A model generated the notes under the pieces. The model searched no databases. It saw nothing but the letters and a program-made list of their open reading frames with translations, and was not told where the DNA came from. The translations under genes were made by a program, and so were the position numbers. From the NCBI RefSeq assembly GCF_900177295.1, contig NZ_FWZX01000002.1, positions 156,124 to 220,123 of the forward strand: a stretch of 64,000 nucleotides of DNA, given 5' to 3'. The DNA is from Tistlia consotensis USBA 355 (GTDB taxonomy: Bacteria; Pseudomonadota; Alphaproteobacteria; Kiloniellales; DSM-21159). Below, piece by piece: positions 1 to 7,575 of the stretch (its first letter is position 1; each line of letters begins with the position of its first letter).

Positions 1-653
1 TGACCTCCTTTGCCGCCTCGGTCATGGCGCTGCTGCTGCTGCACGTGCTGGAGCCGCAGGAGGTCCTGGTCGTCGACCGCATCGTCGACACGCTGATCGG
101 CGCCGGCCTGTCGGTCGCCTTCAGCCGCCTGCTGCCGAGCTGGGAGTGGCGCGACCTGCCGCGCCTGGTCGGCCGCCTGCTCGAGGCCGACCGCGCCTTC
201 GCCGCCCAGGCCCTGTCGCTGCAGCCGGCCGAGCAGGCCTACCGCCTGGCGCGCAAGCGCGCGCTCGACGCCTTCACCGCGCTCGCGACGACGACCCGGC
301 GCCTGTCCGGCGAGCCGGTCGCCGGGGTGCGCGGCCTCGCCGGCCTGAGCGCGCTGCTCGGCGCCAACTACCTCTTCGCCTCGGACCTCGCCTCGGTGCG
401 CGCCCTGCTGCGCCTGCGCGGCGGCGAGCTCGACCCGCAGGTCGCCGGCGGGCTGCTCGACGGCACGCGCGCGGCGGTGCTGGAGACGCTGGCGCCGCGG
501 CCGGCGGGGGAGGCGCCGCCGGCCCCGGCCCGCCGCTTCGGCTGGACCGAGATGCCGGCGGCCGACGCCCTGACCTTCCTGCGCCGCCGCCTGCGCCACA
601 TCGAGTTCGCCGCGCATCGCCTGGAGGCGCTGGCGGCGCGGGCCCTCGAGTAG
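1..653 (+). CDS. FUSC-family membrane protein, C-terminal part (5' truncated by window edge)
   Basis: The frame is open from the first bases of the window, so only the C-terminal end is seen (about 216 residues). It starts inside a hydrophobic stretch and continues with VVDRIVDTLIGAGLS, which resembles the last membrane segments of the FUSC/YccS family of inner-membrane proteins related to aromatic-acid efflux pumps. A helical cytoplasmic tail rich in Leu, Ala and Arg follows. The methionine at 24 lies within the hydrophobic segment and is unlikely to be the true start. The gene converges with the methyltransferase at 664, with a 10-nt gap. The transported substrate cannot be told. Family assignment is by motif resemblance only. 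Confidence 0.6.
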   Translation, partial: TSFAASVMALLLLHVLEPQEVLVVDRIVDTLIGAGLSVAFSRLLPSWEWRDLPRLVGRLLEADRAFAAQALSLQPAEQAYRLARKRALDAFTALATTTRRLSGEPVAGVRGLAGLSALLGANYLFASDLASVRALLRLRGGELDPQVAGGLLDGTRAAVLETLAPRPAGEAPPAPARRFGWTEMPAADALTFLRRRLRHIEFAAHRLEALAARALE

Positions 654-663
654 CTGGTCTTGC

Positions 664-1440
664 TCAGGCCGCCGGCTTCGCCGCCCGGAACAGCGCGGCG
701 TCGAGGCAGAAGCTGCCGTCCGGCTCGGTGTCGAACCAGGCCGTGACCTGGGCCGAGACGGCCTGCTGCAGCGCGCGGATCGCCTCGACCTGGACCGGCG
801 GCGTGCGCATCCGCTCGACCCAGGAGGCGAAGTCCAGGCGCAGCCGCCACTGGTCGGTGCTGGCGACCTGCAGGCCGGCCCGGCCGAGCGCGGCCTCCCA
901 CTCGGCGCGGGCATAGTCGCGGACGTGGGAGCAGTCGCGCAGCAGCTCGATCGCCTGGAAGAAGGTGTCGTAGAGCGGGTCGGCCGGCGCGACCGCGTCG
1001 ACGAAGCCGGCGATGCCGCCCGGCTTCAGCACACGCGCCGCCTCGCGCAGGCCGGCCTCGAAATCGCGCCAGTGGTGGGCGCTGAAGCGGCTCAGCACCA
1101 GGTCGAAGCTGGCGTCCTCGAAGGGCAGCTGCTCGACCGCGCCCTGCCGGGTCGCGACGTTGCCGAAGCCGCGCTCGCCGGCGGCCCGCGCGACCACCGC
1201 CAGCATCTCGGGCGACAGGTCGTAGGCGACGACCTCGCGGACGTGCGGCGCGACGTTGAAGGTGACATGGCCGCCGCCGCAGCCGAGGTCGAGCACGCGG
1301 GCGTCCTTCCGCCCCTCGGCGACCCCGGCCAGGGCCATCAGGTCCGGTCCCGCCGCATGCACCGCGCTGGTCAGGTAGGCGTCGGCCCGCGATCCGAACT
1401 GGCCGCCGACCAGGGCCTGGTGGCTCTGCTTTTCCGCCAT
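664..1440 (-). CDS. Class I SAM-dependent methyltransferase (UbiE-like)
   Basis: A 258-residue soluble protein with the SAM-binding motif I VLDLGCGGGHVTF at about residues 49-61, an acidic motif II (VVAYDLSPEML) and the post-motif FDLVLSRFSAHHW followed by LKPGG, the usual layout of UbiE/COQ5-like class I methyltransferases. It therefore probably transfers a methyl group from S-adenosylmethionine to a small molecule; the substrate is unknown. A purine-rich ribosome-binding site (GGAGAGAAGAG) lies directly before the ATG. It is divergent from the HTH regulator at 1522, and the short shared spacer contains a palindrome, which suggests control by that regulator. Confidence 0.8.
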   Translation of the reverse strand: MAEKQSHQALVGGQFGSRADAYLTSAVHAAGPDLMALAGVAEGRKDARVLDLGCGGGHVTFNVAPHVREVVAYDLSPEMLAVVARAAGERGFGNVATRQGAVEQLPFEDASFDLVLSRFSAHHWRDFEAGLREAARVLKPGGIAGFVDAVAPADPLYDTFFQAIELLRDCSHVRDYARAEWEAALGRAGLQVASTDQWRLRLDFASWVERMRTPPVQVEAIRALQQAVSAQVTAWFDTEPDGSFCLDAALFRAAKPAA

Positions 1441-1492
1441 CTCTTCTCTCCGTTTCTCGAAGGCTGTCCGGCGAGGGTGGCAGGCCTACAAC

Positions 1493-1521
1493 ACCAGTGT
1501 AAGTTCGCAAAATATACTGGT
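1493..1521. promoter_or_regulatory. Palindromic operator candidate between methyltransferase and HTH regulator
   Basis: The half-sites ACCAGTGTA (1493-1501) and TATACTGGT (1513-1521) are inverted repeats with 8 of 9 positions matching, separated by 11 bp. The right half-site abuts the first possible ATG of the regulator (1522). This is where an autoregulating XRE-type repressor would be expected to bind and to control both divergent genes. Binding is inference. Confidence 0.5.
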
Positions 1522-2343
1522 ATGAATTTCACCATGGTGCAGACGGGATCCGAGGAGCGGCGGCGGGAGCTCGGCGCGTTCGTGCGGGCACGCCGCGAGC
1601 GGCTGTCGCCGGCCGAGCTCGGGCTCGCGGCCGGGACCCGGCGGCGCACGCCCGGCCTGCGCCGCGAGGAGGTCGCCCAGCTCTGCGGCCTGAGCGCGAC
1701 CTGGTACACCTGGATCGAGCAGGGGCGGGAGGTCTCGGCCTCGCCCGGCGCCCTGGCGCGCCTCGCCGGCGTGCTGCGCCTCGGCCGGGCCGAGCGCGCC
1801 TACCTCTTCGAGCTGGCCGGCAAGCGCGATCCCGAGCCGGGCGGCGTCGGGGCCGAAGCGATGCCCGCGGCGCTGCCGGCCTGCATCGCGGCGATCGCGG
1901 CGCCGGCCTACGTCCTGGACCGCTGCTGGACCGCGCGGAGCTGGAACGCCGCCGCCGAGCGGCTGTTCGTCGGCTGGCTCGACCGGCCGGGTGAGCGCAA
2001 CCTGCTGCGCTTCATCTTCCTGGAGCCGTCGGCGCGCCGGCTGATCTCGGACTGGCCGGCGCGCGCCCGACGCGTCGCGGCCGAGTTCCGGGCCGCCTGC
2101 AGCGGCCGCCTCGACGACCCGGAGCTGCGTCCGCTGATCGCCGAGCTGCGCCGGGAGAGCCCCGAGTTCGCCGCGTTCTGGGGCCAGTACGGCGTGCTCG
2201 AGCGCGAGGGCGGGGCGCGCGGCTTCGCGCATCCCCGCGACGGCCGGCTCGACTTCGAGCAGGTGACCTTCGAGCTGGCCGGCCGGCCGGACCTCAGGCT
2301 GACGATGCTGGTGCAGCTCGGCGGCGCCCCGACCGGCGACTAG
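1522..2343 (+). CDS. XRE-family HTH regulator with MmyB-like ligand-binding domain
   Basis: A 273-residue protein. Residues about 10-75 form an XRE helix-turn-helix with the typical RRTPGLRREEVAQLCGLS and WYTWIEQG sequences; residues about 105-265 match the MmyB-like ligand-binding domain (cAPAYVLDRCWTARSWNAAA, then LLRFIFLEP). Members of this group usually repress a neighbouring enzyme gene and are thought to sense a small or lipid-like ligand. The frame is open far upstream, but homology begins at this point. ATG 1522 has no ribosome-binding site and touches the palindrome, so a leaderless message or a start at ATG 1534 is possible. The divergent methyltransferase is the likely target. Confidence 0.8.
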   Translation: MNFTMVQTGSEERRRELGAFVRARRERLSPAELGLAAGTRRRTPGLRREEVAQLCGLSATWYTWIEQGREVSASPGALARLAGVLRLGRAERAYLFELAGKRDPEPGGVGAEAMPAALPACIAAIAAPAYVLDRCWTARSWNAAAERLFVGWLDRPGERNLLRFIFLEPSARRLISDWPARARRVAAEFRAACSGRLDDPELRPLIAELRRESPEFAAFWGQYGVLEREGGARGFAHPRDGRLDFEQVTFELAGRPDLRLTMLVQLGGAPTGD

Positions 2344-2423
2344 CGCGCCGCGGCATACGGCAGGCTGTCCAGGCGCCTGCGGCCTGGGGCAGACTTCCGG
2401 GACGAAAATCTGGGAGGAAGCGG

Positions 2424-3287
2424 ATGCGAGAGATCGACGCGGAGAGCCTGACCGAGGCGGTCATCGAGCGGCTCGCCGGAACACCGGACCCGCGGATGCG
2501 CCAGGTCGGCGAGGCCCTGGTCCGCCACCTCCACGCCTTCGTCCGGGAGGTCGCGCCGAGCCAGGCCGAGTGGCACGCCGCCATCGACTTCCTGACCCGC
2601 ACCGGCCAGACCTGCGACGCCAAGCGGCAGGAGTTCATCCTGCTGTCCGACACGCTCGGCGTCTCGATGCTGGTCGACGCGATCAACGCTGGCCGGCGCG
2701 GCGAGGCGACCGAGACGACCGTGCTCGGGCCCTTCTATGTCGAGGGCGCGCCCGGCTTTCCGCTCGGCGCTGACATCTCGGGCGGCGTCGAGGGCCGGCC
2801 GCTGCTCGTCAGTGGCTCGGTCTCGGGAGCCGGCGGCGGCCCGCTGGCCGGCGCGCAGCTCGACGTCTGGCATGCCGACCCGCGCGGCTTCTACGACGTG
2901 CAGAACCTCGAGGGCTACGCCCTGAGGGGCCGTCTCTCGACCGACGCCGACGGCCGCTTCCGCTTCTGGTCGGTCAAGCCGACCTTCTATCCGGTCCCCG
3001 ACGACGGCCCGGTCGGCGAGCTGCTGCGCGCCCAGGCGCGCCATCCCTACCGTCCGGCCCACGTCCACTTCATGATCGCCGCCGAGGGCTACGAGACGCT
3101 GGTCACCCACGTCTTCGAGGCGGGCGATCCCTACCTCGACAGCGACGCCGTCTTCGGCGTCAAGGAGGCGCTGATCCGACCCTTCGTCGAGCAGCAGCCG
3201 GGCCGGGCACCCGACGGCCGGATCCTCGATCGGCCCTGGAGCAGCCTCGCCTACGACTTCGTCCTGAAGCCCCTGGCGCCGGGCTGA
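2424..3287 (+). CDS. Intradiol ring-cleavage dioxygenase, hydroxyquinol 1,2-dioxygenase type
   Basis: A 287-residue protein of normal length for the family. The N-terminal helical dimerisation domain (about 1-95) contains GQTCDAKRQEFILLSDTLG, typical of hydroxyquinol 1,2-dioxygenases, and is followed by VLGPFYVEGAP and the beta-sandwich catalytic domain. Non-haem Fe(III) ligands are visible as Tyr157, Tyr189, His213 and His215 (YRPAHVHF); the spacing matches characterised enzymes. It probably opens hydroxyquinol or a related catechol to a maleylacetate or muconate-type product using O2. A GGGAGG ribosome-binding site precedes the ATG. No maleylacetate reductase or monooxygenase is nearby, so the rest of the pathway must lie elsewhere. 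Catechol or chlorocatechol specificity is not excluded. Confidence 0.87.
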   Translation: MREIDAESLTEAVIERLAGTPDPRMRQVGEALVRHLHAFVREVAPSQAEWHAAIDFLTRTGQTCDAKRQEFILLSDTLGVSMLVDAINAGRRGEATETTVLGPFYVEGAPGFPLGADISGGVEGRPLLVSGSVSGAGGGPLAGAQLDVWHADPRGFYDVQNLEGYALRGRLSTDADGRFRFWSVKPTFYPVPDDGPVGELLRAQARHPYRPAHVHFMIAAEGYETLVTHVFEAGDPYLDSDAVFGVKEALIRPFVEQQPGRAPDGRILDRPWSSLAYDFVLKPLAPG

Positions 3288-3300
3288 GGGAGAGGGCGGC

Positions 3301-3591
3301 ATGCTGGACCTGCTGCGCGGCCGCCAGCCCCTGGAGCGGGCGCTCTGGGTCTACGCCATCCTCTACGGCACGCTGCTGAACCTCGTCGCGACTCTCGCCG
3401 GCCTGCTGGCGGCGGCGGCCGGCGCGCCGGACTGGCTCGCCGTCGGCCTCTTCCTGCTGCCGCTGCCCTACAGCCTCGCCGCCCTGCTCGGCGTCTGGCG
3501 CAGCGCCGGCCGGCCCGGCGTCGCGGCCGCCAGGGCCGCCAGCGCCCGCCTGATCGTCGCCGTCTGGGCGGTCGCCATGCTCGTGGTCTGA
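3301..3591 (+). CDS. Small hypothetical membrane protein
   Basis: A 96-residue hydrophobic protein with three likely membrane helices (about residues 16-40, 44-66 and 82-96), the last reaching the C-terminus. It starts 13 nt after the dioxygenase, with a GGGAGAGGGCGGC ribosome-binding region, so the two are probably co-transcribed. I recognise no family. Its position suggests a supporting role linked to the dioxygenase, but nothing in the sequence shows this. It converges with the TRAP large permease at 3599. Confidence 0.6.
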   Translation: MLDLLRGRQPLERALWVYAILYGTLLNLVATLAGLLAAAAGAPDWLAVGLFLLPLPYSLAALLGVWRSAGRPGVAAARAASARLIVAVWAVAMLVV

Positions 3592-3598
3592 CCGCCGC

Positions 3599-4885
3599 TC
3601 AGCGTCCGTCGACCAGATGCGGCAGCCAGAGCGAGAGCTCCGGCCAGTAGGTGATGAGCAGCAGCGCCGCGGCGAGCGGCACGTAGAAGGGCAGGATCGC
3701 GCGCACGATCTGGCGGAACGAGATCTGGGCGATGTCCATCATGATGAACAGGATGACGCCGAAGGGCGGGGTGATCGCCCCGACCAGCAGGTTGAAGACG
3801 ACGATCAGCCCGAAATGCACCAGGTCGACGTCGAGGGCGATCAGCACCGGCAGCAGCGCCGGCACCGCGATCAGCAGGATCGCCGTGGTCTCCATGAAGC
3901 AGCCGGCGACCAGCAGCATCAGGTTGATCATCGCCAGCACGACCCAGGGCTGGTGGCTGATCCCCAGCAGGCCCTCGGCCAGCGCGGCCGGCAGGTTGTT
4001 GATCGCGACGACCCAGCCGAAGGGCACCGCGGCGGCGATGATGAAGACCAGCACGCCGGAGGCGACCAGAGTGTCGACGAAGCACTTCAGCAGGTCGGCG
4101 AGGCTCAGCTCGCGGTTCGCGAAGCCGAGCACGATCGCGTAGATCACGATGATCGCGCCGAGCTCGGTCGGGGTCGCGGCGCCGGCCAGCATGCCGGCGA
4201 CCAGGAAGGCCGGCGCGGCGAGGGCGAGCAGGGCGCGGACGAAGCTGCGCCGGATCTCGCCGAGCGGCGGGCGCGGCGAGACCGGCGCCTCGATGCGGCC
4301 GGTCGCCGCCAGGAACCAGATCGTCGCCATCAGCAGCAGGCCGATGCCGAGGCCGGGCAGGATGCCGGCCAGGAACAGGTCGGACAGCGGCACCTGGGCC
4401 ATCACCGCGTAGATCACCATGATGACCGAGGGCGGGATGATCGGCCCGATGATCGCGGAGGCGGCGGTGACCGCGGCGCTGAAGGGCGCCGAGAAGCCGT
4501 TCTGTCGCATCGCCTTGATCTCGACCGTGCCGAGGCCGGCGGCGTCGGCCTGGGCGACGCCCGACATGCCGGCGAAGATCAGGCTGGCGACGACGTTGAC
4601 GTGGGCGAGGCCGCCGCGCACGTGGCCGACCAGGGCGACGGCGAAGGCGAAGATCCGGTCGGCGATGCCGGCCCGGTTGAGCAGGTTGCCGGCCAGCACG
4701 AACAGCGGGATCGCCAGCAGCGGGAAGGAGTCGAGGCCCGGTGCCATGCGCTGCACGACCAGGGTCATCGGCACGCTGGCGCCGACCAGCAGGTAGGTGA
4801 CGGCGGCGAGCGCCAGGGCGAAGGCGATCGGGATCTCCAGGCCGACGAAGACCGCGAGCGAGAAGAACAGCAGCGCGAGGGTCAC
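3599..4885 (-). CDS. dctM: TRAP transporter large permease (DctM family)
   Basis: A 428-residue, very hydrophobic protein with about 12 membrane helices, the usual length for DctM. Typical stretches include the N-terminal FVGLEIPIAFALALA, PLLAIPLFVLAGNLLNRAG, and the GPIIPPSVIMVIYAV segment. DctM is the channel-forming subunit of sodium-driven tripartite carriers that import carboxylates, sugar acids or osmolytes across the inner membrane. It overlaps the small permease gene by 4 nt (4882-4885), implying translational coupling, and is the last gene of the PhyH-DctP-DctQ-DctM operon. The substrate is unknown. Confidence 0.93.
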   Translation of the reverse strand: MTLALLFFSLAVFVGLEIPIAFALALAAVTYLLVGASVPMTLVVQRMAPGLDSFPLLAIPLFVLAGNLLNRAGIADRIFAFAVALVGHVRGGLAHVNVVASLIFAGMSGVAQADAAGLGTVEIKAMRQNGFSAPFSAAVTAASAIIGPIIPPSVIMVIYAVMAQVPLSDLFLAGILPGLGIGLLLMATIWFLAATGRIEAPVSPRPPLGEIRRSFVRALLALAAPAFLVAGMLAGAATPTELGAIIVIYAIVLGFANRELSLADLLKCFVDTLVASGVLVFIIAAAVPFGWVVAINNLPAALAEGLLGISHQPWVVLAMINLMLLVAGCFMETTAILLIAVPALLPVLIALDVDLVHFGLIVVFNLLVGAITPPFGVILFIMMDIAQISFRQIVRAILPFYVPLAAALLLITYWPELSLWLPHLVDGR

Positions 4886-5430
4886 AGGATGCCCTCCTCG
4901 GCGGCCTGGGGCAGGTGCGGCGCCCGCTCGCCGGTCGCGGCGAGGCGCAGCTCGGCGGCCAGGAAGTAGAGGGTGGTCGCGGCCATCGAGACCATCGAGA
5001 CGAACAGCGGCAGCGAATAGAACAGGTCGCGCGGCAGCTGGACCGGCAGCGAGACGCTGCTGCTCGAGCCCTCGATCGGCATGACCTTCAGGGCCTGGCG
5101 CGCCAGCAGCACCAGCAGGGCGAGCACGAGGGCGTGGGCGAGCGTGCGGAACAGCGCCTCGCGGCGTGGCGCAAGGCCGCTGACGAAGGTCGCGATCTGG
5201 ATCTGCCGGCCGCGCTTCAGGCCGACCGAGGTGCCGAGGAAGGTCGCCCAGATGAAGGCGTAGGTCGCGAACTCCTCGACCCAGACCAGCGGCGTGCCGA
5301 GCAGGTAGCGCGAGACGACCTGCGCGCCGATCGCGGCGACGACGCCGGCGAGCAGCAGCACGCCGAGGGTGATCTCGAGCAGCTCGACGAGGCGCAGGAC
5401 GCGCCAGTAGAGGGCGAGAAGGGCGGCCAT
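4882..5430 (-). CDS. dctQ: TRAP transporter small permease (DctQ family)
   Basis: A 182-residue protein with four predicted membrane helices. Characteristic DctQ features are VVSRYLLGTPLVWVEEFATYAFIW in helix 2 (residues about 38-61, quoted here only in part: LGTPLVWVEEFATY) and GLKRGRQIQIATF in the loop that follows. It pairs with DctM in the membrane, and the 4-nt overlap with that gene is typical. The C-terminus lies in the cytoplasm. The gene sits 64 nt downstream of the binding-protein gene. Confidence 0.9.
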   Translation of the reverse strand: MAALLALYWRVLRLVELLEITLGVLLLAGVVAAIGAQVVSRYLLGTPLVWVEEFATYAFIWATFLGTSVGLKRGRQIQIATFVSGLAPRREALFRTLAHALVLALLVLLARQALKVMPIEGSSSSVSLPVQLPRDLFYSLPLFVSMVSMAATTLYFLAAELRLAATGERAPHLPQAAEEGIL

Positions 5431-5494
5431 GGTGCCTCCGGTGACGGCGTCGGGGCCGCGCCCGCTCCCGGACGCGGCCCCGGCGACTGCTGGC

Positions 5495-6475
5495 TCAGAG
5501 GTTGTGGATCTGCTCCCAGAGGCCCTTGCTCCAGACCCCGTCGGCCTCCATCTTCTCGACCCCGGCGCGGGCCTTCTCGGCGAAGGGCGCGGTGTCGACC
5601 GGCACGATGGTCGCGCCCTCGGCGGCCATCTTCCTGTAGAGCTCCTCGGTCTCGCTGTTGGCCTCGTTGCTCGCCCAGCCGACCGCCTCCTGCGCCGCCT
5701 CGGTGACGATCTTCCGCAGCTCCGGCGACAGGCTCTCGTAGGCCTTCTCGTTGATCGCGATGTGGGTCGTCGAGATCAGGTGGTCGGTCTTCATGACGAA
5801 GGGCGCGGCCTGGTAGAACTTCGCCGCGTAGGCCGCCGAGACCGGCCCCTCGGCGGCTTCGATCACGCCGGTCTTGAGGCCGAGGAAGACCTCGCCCCAG
5901 GTCACGCGGCTCGGCTTGGTGCCCAGCGTCTCCCAGAGCAGCAGGTAGGTGCGGATCTCCGGGACGCGCATCTTGAGGCCGGCGAGGTCGGCCGGCGTCC
6001 CGACCTTCTTCTTGGCGAAGAGGTCGTGCGGCTGCGTCGGTGCCGCCGCCAGGATGCGGATGTCGTGCTCCTTCTGCAGCTGATCGGCGAGCTTCCGGTA
6101 GACGTCGCTCTTGAAGAAGCGCTCGACCTGGGCCTTGTCCTTGAAGGTGAAGCCCCAGTTGAGGATGGCGAAGTCCTTGACCCAGTTGTTGTACCAGCCG
6201 ACGACGTCGCCGTAGAGCTGGACCGAGTTCTGCATCATCTGCTCGATGACCTGGACGTCGCTGCCGAGCGCCTCGCCCTCGATGAAATTGATCTTGAGCT
6301 CGCCCTTGGCGCGCTCGTTGACCAGCTTGGTGAACATCTTGTTCTGGCGGTCGAGCAGCGAGCCGACCGCGTCGGAGCCCGCGAAGGTCATGGTTGTCTC
6401 GGCCTGCGCCGAGACGGCGAGCACGACGCCGAAAGCCGCGGCGGCGAGCCCCGCGGCCAGCTTTGCGAATCGCAT
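5495..6475 (-). CDS. dctP: TRAP transporter periplasmic substrate-binding protein (DctP family)
   Basis: A 326-residue protein with a Sec signal peptide (residues 1 to about 26, ending VSAQA). The mature part has the DctP pattern: a two-lobed binding protein with LKMRVPEIRTYL, whose Arg normally contacts a substrate carboxylate, and VTWGEVFLGLKTGVIEAAEG. The start at 6475 is chosen because it gives the signal peptide and is preceded by a strong GGGAGGAAAGAAG ribosome-binding site; the open frame extends further upstream but without protein-like sequence. The binding protein delivers ligand to DctQM encoded downstream. The ligand is probably an organic anion and may be related to the PhyH substrate. 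Confidence 0.9.
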   Translation of the reverse strand: MRFAKLAAGLAAAAFGVVLAVSAQAETTMTFAGSDAVGSLLDRQNKMFTKLVNERAKGELKINFIEGEALGSDVQVIEQMMQNSVQLYGDVVGWYNNWVKDFAILNWGFTFKDKAQVERFFKSDVYRKLADQLQKEHDIRILAAAPTQPHDLFAKKKVGTPADLAGLKMRVPEIRTYLLLWETLGTKPSRVTWGEVFLGLKTGVIEAAEGPVSAAYAAKFYQAAPFVMKTDHLISTTHIAINEKAYESLSPELRKIVTEAAQEAVGWASNEANSETEELYRKMAAEGATIVPVDTAPFAEKARAGVEKMEADGVWSKGLWEQIHNL

Positions 6476-6561
6476 CTTCTTTCCTCCCGTTCGCCGTCTT
6501 TTTTGGTATGGGACCGGTCGGGGTGGCGAGGCCCGGCCGGCTCGGTTCGACTGCTGTGCGG

Positions 6562-7458
6562 CTAGGCGACCTCCTCCGCCTCCTGGAAGACGGCGAAGGC
6601 GCGCTGACCGGCCTTCTTCTGGGTCTGGTAGATCGAGCCGGCCTGCTCCGGCTTGGGCAGCGGGATGCGCACCGGCACCTCGGCAAGGCGCGGCTGCAGC
6701 GTCGGCGAGCCGCAGAGCAGGCGGGCGTCGAAGTCGGCGAGGTCGGCGAAGGCCGGCGCGGCGCCCATCAGCGGCCAGGCGTCGGCGGCCATGACCTCGA
6801 ACAGCAGCAGGCGCCGGTCGCGGCCCGAGCGGTTGAGGTCGGAGCCGTGGACCGTGCGGGCGTGGTGCAGGCTGATCGAGCCGGCCGGGGCGGTCAGCGG
6901 CACCGCCTGCGACAGCCCGAGGCCCGGCGCGTCGGGCGCGATCGCGCCGCAGAACACGCCGTCGCTGTGGTGGTCGAACACCGGGCCCCTGTGGCTGCCC
7001 GGCACGACCAGCAGCGGCCCGTTCTCCAGGTCGACGTCGTCGAGCATCACGCCGATCGCCAGCACGTCGTCGTTGGTGTGGGGATAGAAGGCCCAGTCCT
7101 GGTGCCACTCGACGGCAGCGCCGAAGCCGGCCGCCTTGAGGTTGAGCTTGCTGCCCTGCAGGCGCAGCGAGGGGCCGAGCAGGTCGCGCACCGGCCCCAG
7201 GATCGCCTCGTGCCGGACCAGCCGGTCGAAGACCGCGCTCTGGCGGTGCGGCTGCTTGACCCGGCGCACCCGCGGCCGGTCGGGACGGTGGCTGTCCTCC
7301 AGGTCGAGGTCGTCGTTGCTCTCGCTCAGGCCGCGCGCCCTGTCGGTCAGCTCGGCGAGGGCGGTCCGGGCCGCCTCGACCTCGGCGGGCGAGAGCACCC
7401 TCTCGAGTACCAGGTAGCCCTGCTCGCGATAGAACTCGATCTGCTGCGCTGAAAGCAT
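6562..7458 (-). CDS. Phytanoyl-CoA dioxygenase (PhyH) family Fe(II)/2-oxoglutarate oxygenase
   Basis: A 298-residue protein of the PhyH fold. The iron-binding triad is visible: WHQDW (His and Asp) and the distal His in LHHARTVHGS; the Arg of DRRLLLFEV is the likely 2-oxoglutarate anchor. It probably hydroxylates a small imported molecule at the expense of O2 and 2-oxoglutarate. ATG 7458 has an AAGGAG site 11 nt upstream; a GTG at 7485 would add nine residues. It is the first gene of the TRAP operon and lies beneath two LacI-type operators, so expression is likely inducible by the transported compound or its product. The substrate cannot be deduced; ectoine- or phosphonate-type substrates are known in this superfamily. 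Confidence 0.82.
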   Translation of the reverse strand: MLSAQQIEFYREQGYLVLERVLSPAEVEAARTALAELTDRARGLSESNDDLDLEDSHRPDRPRVRRVKQPHRQSAVFDRLVRHEAILGPVRDLLGPSLRLQGSKLNLKAAGFGAAVEWHQDWAFYPHTNDDVLAIGVMLDDVDLENGPLLVVPGSHRGPVFDHHSDGVFCGAIAPDAPGLGLSQAVPLTAPAGSISLHHARTVHGSDLNRSGRDRRLLLFEVMAADAWPLMGAAPAFADLADFDARLLCGSPTLQPRLAEVPVRIPLPKPEQAGSIYQTQKKAGQRAFAVFQEAEEVA

Positions 7459-7500
7459 GCCGCTCGTCGCTCCTTCACCGTCCACGCCGGCAATCGCCGA

Positions 7501-7516
7501 ATGAAAGCGCTTTCAT
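7501..7516. promoter_or_regulatory. LacI-type operator 1 (perfect 16-bp palindrome)
   Basis: ATGAAAGCGCTTTCAT is a perfect palindrome with the central CG and flanking sequence typical of LacI/GalR-family operators. It lies at the predicted start of transcription of the minus-strand PhyH-TRAP operon, where a bound repressor would block initiation. Confidence 0.8.
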
Positions 7517-7518
7517 GA

Positions 7519-7547
7519 ACTATAGATCGGATTCTCCGATGATGAAA
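7519..7547 (-). promoter_or_regulatory. Predicted promoter of the PhyH-TRAP operon
   Basis: On the minus strand a -10 box TATAGT (7519-7524, 5 of 6 consensus) lies 17 bp from a -35-like TTTCAT (7542-7547). Operator 2 covers the -35 and operator 1 the start site, which is the classical arrangement for repression. Confidence 0.5.
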
Positions 7548-7558
7548 GCGCTATCATC
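7541..7558. promoter_or_regulatory. LacI-type operator 2 (imperfect 18-bp palindrome)
   Basis: GATGAAAGCGCTATCATC has one mismatch between its 9-bp arms and shares the core TGAAAGCGCT with operator 1. The two centres are 41 bp apart, close to four helical turns, so a tetramer or paired dimers could bind the same face. It lies 17 nt before the regulator's own ATG, implying autoregulation. Confidence 0.75.
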
Positions 7559-7575
7559 CGCTACAAGGGGCGGGC

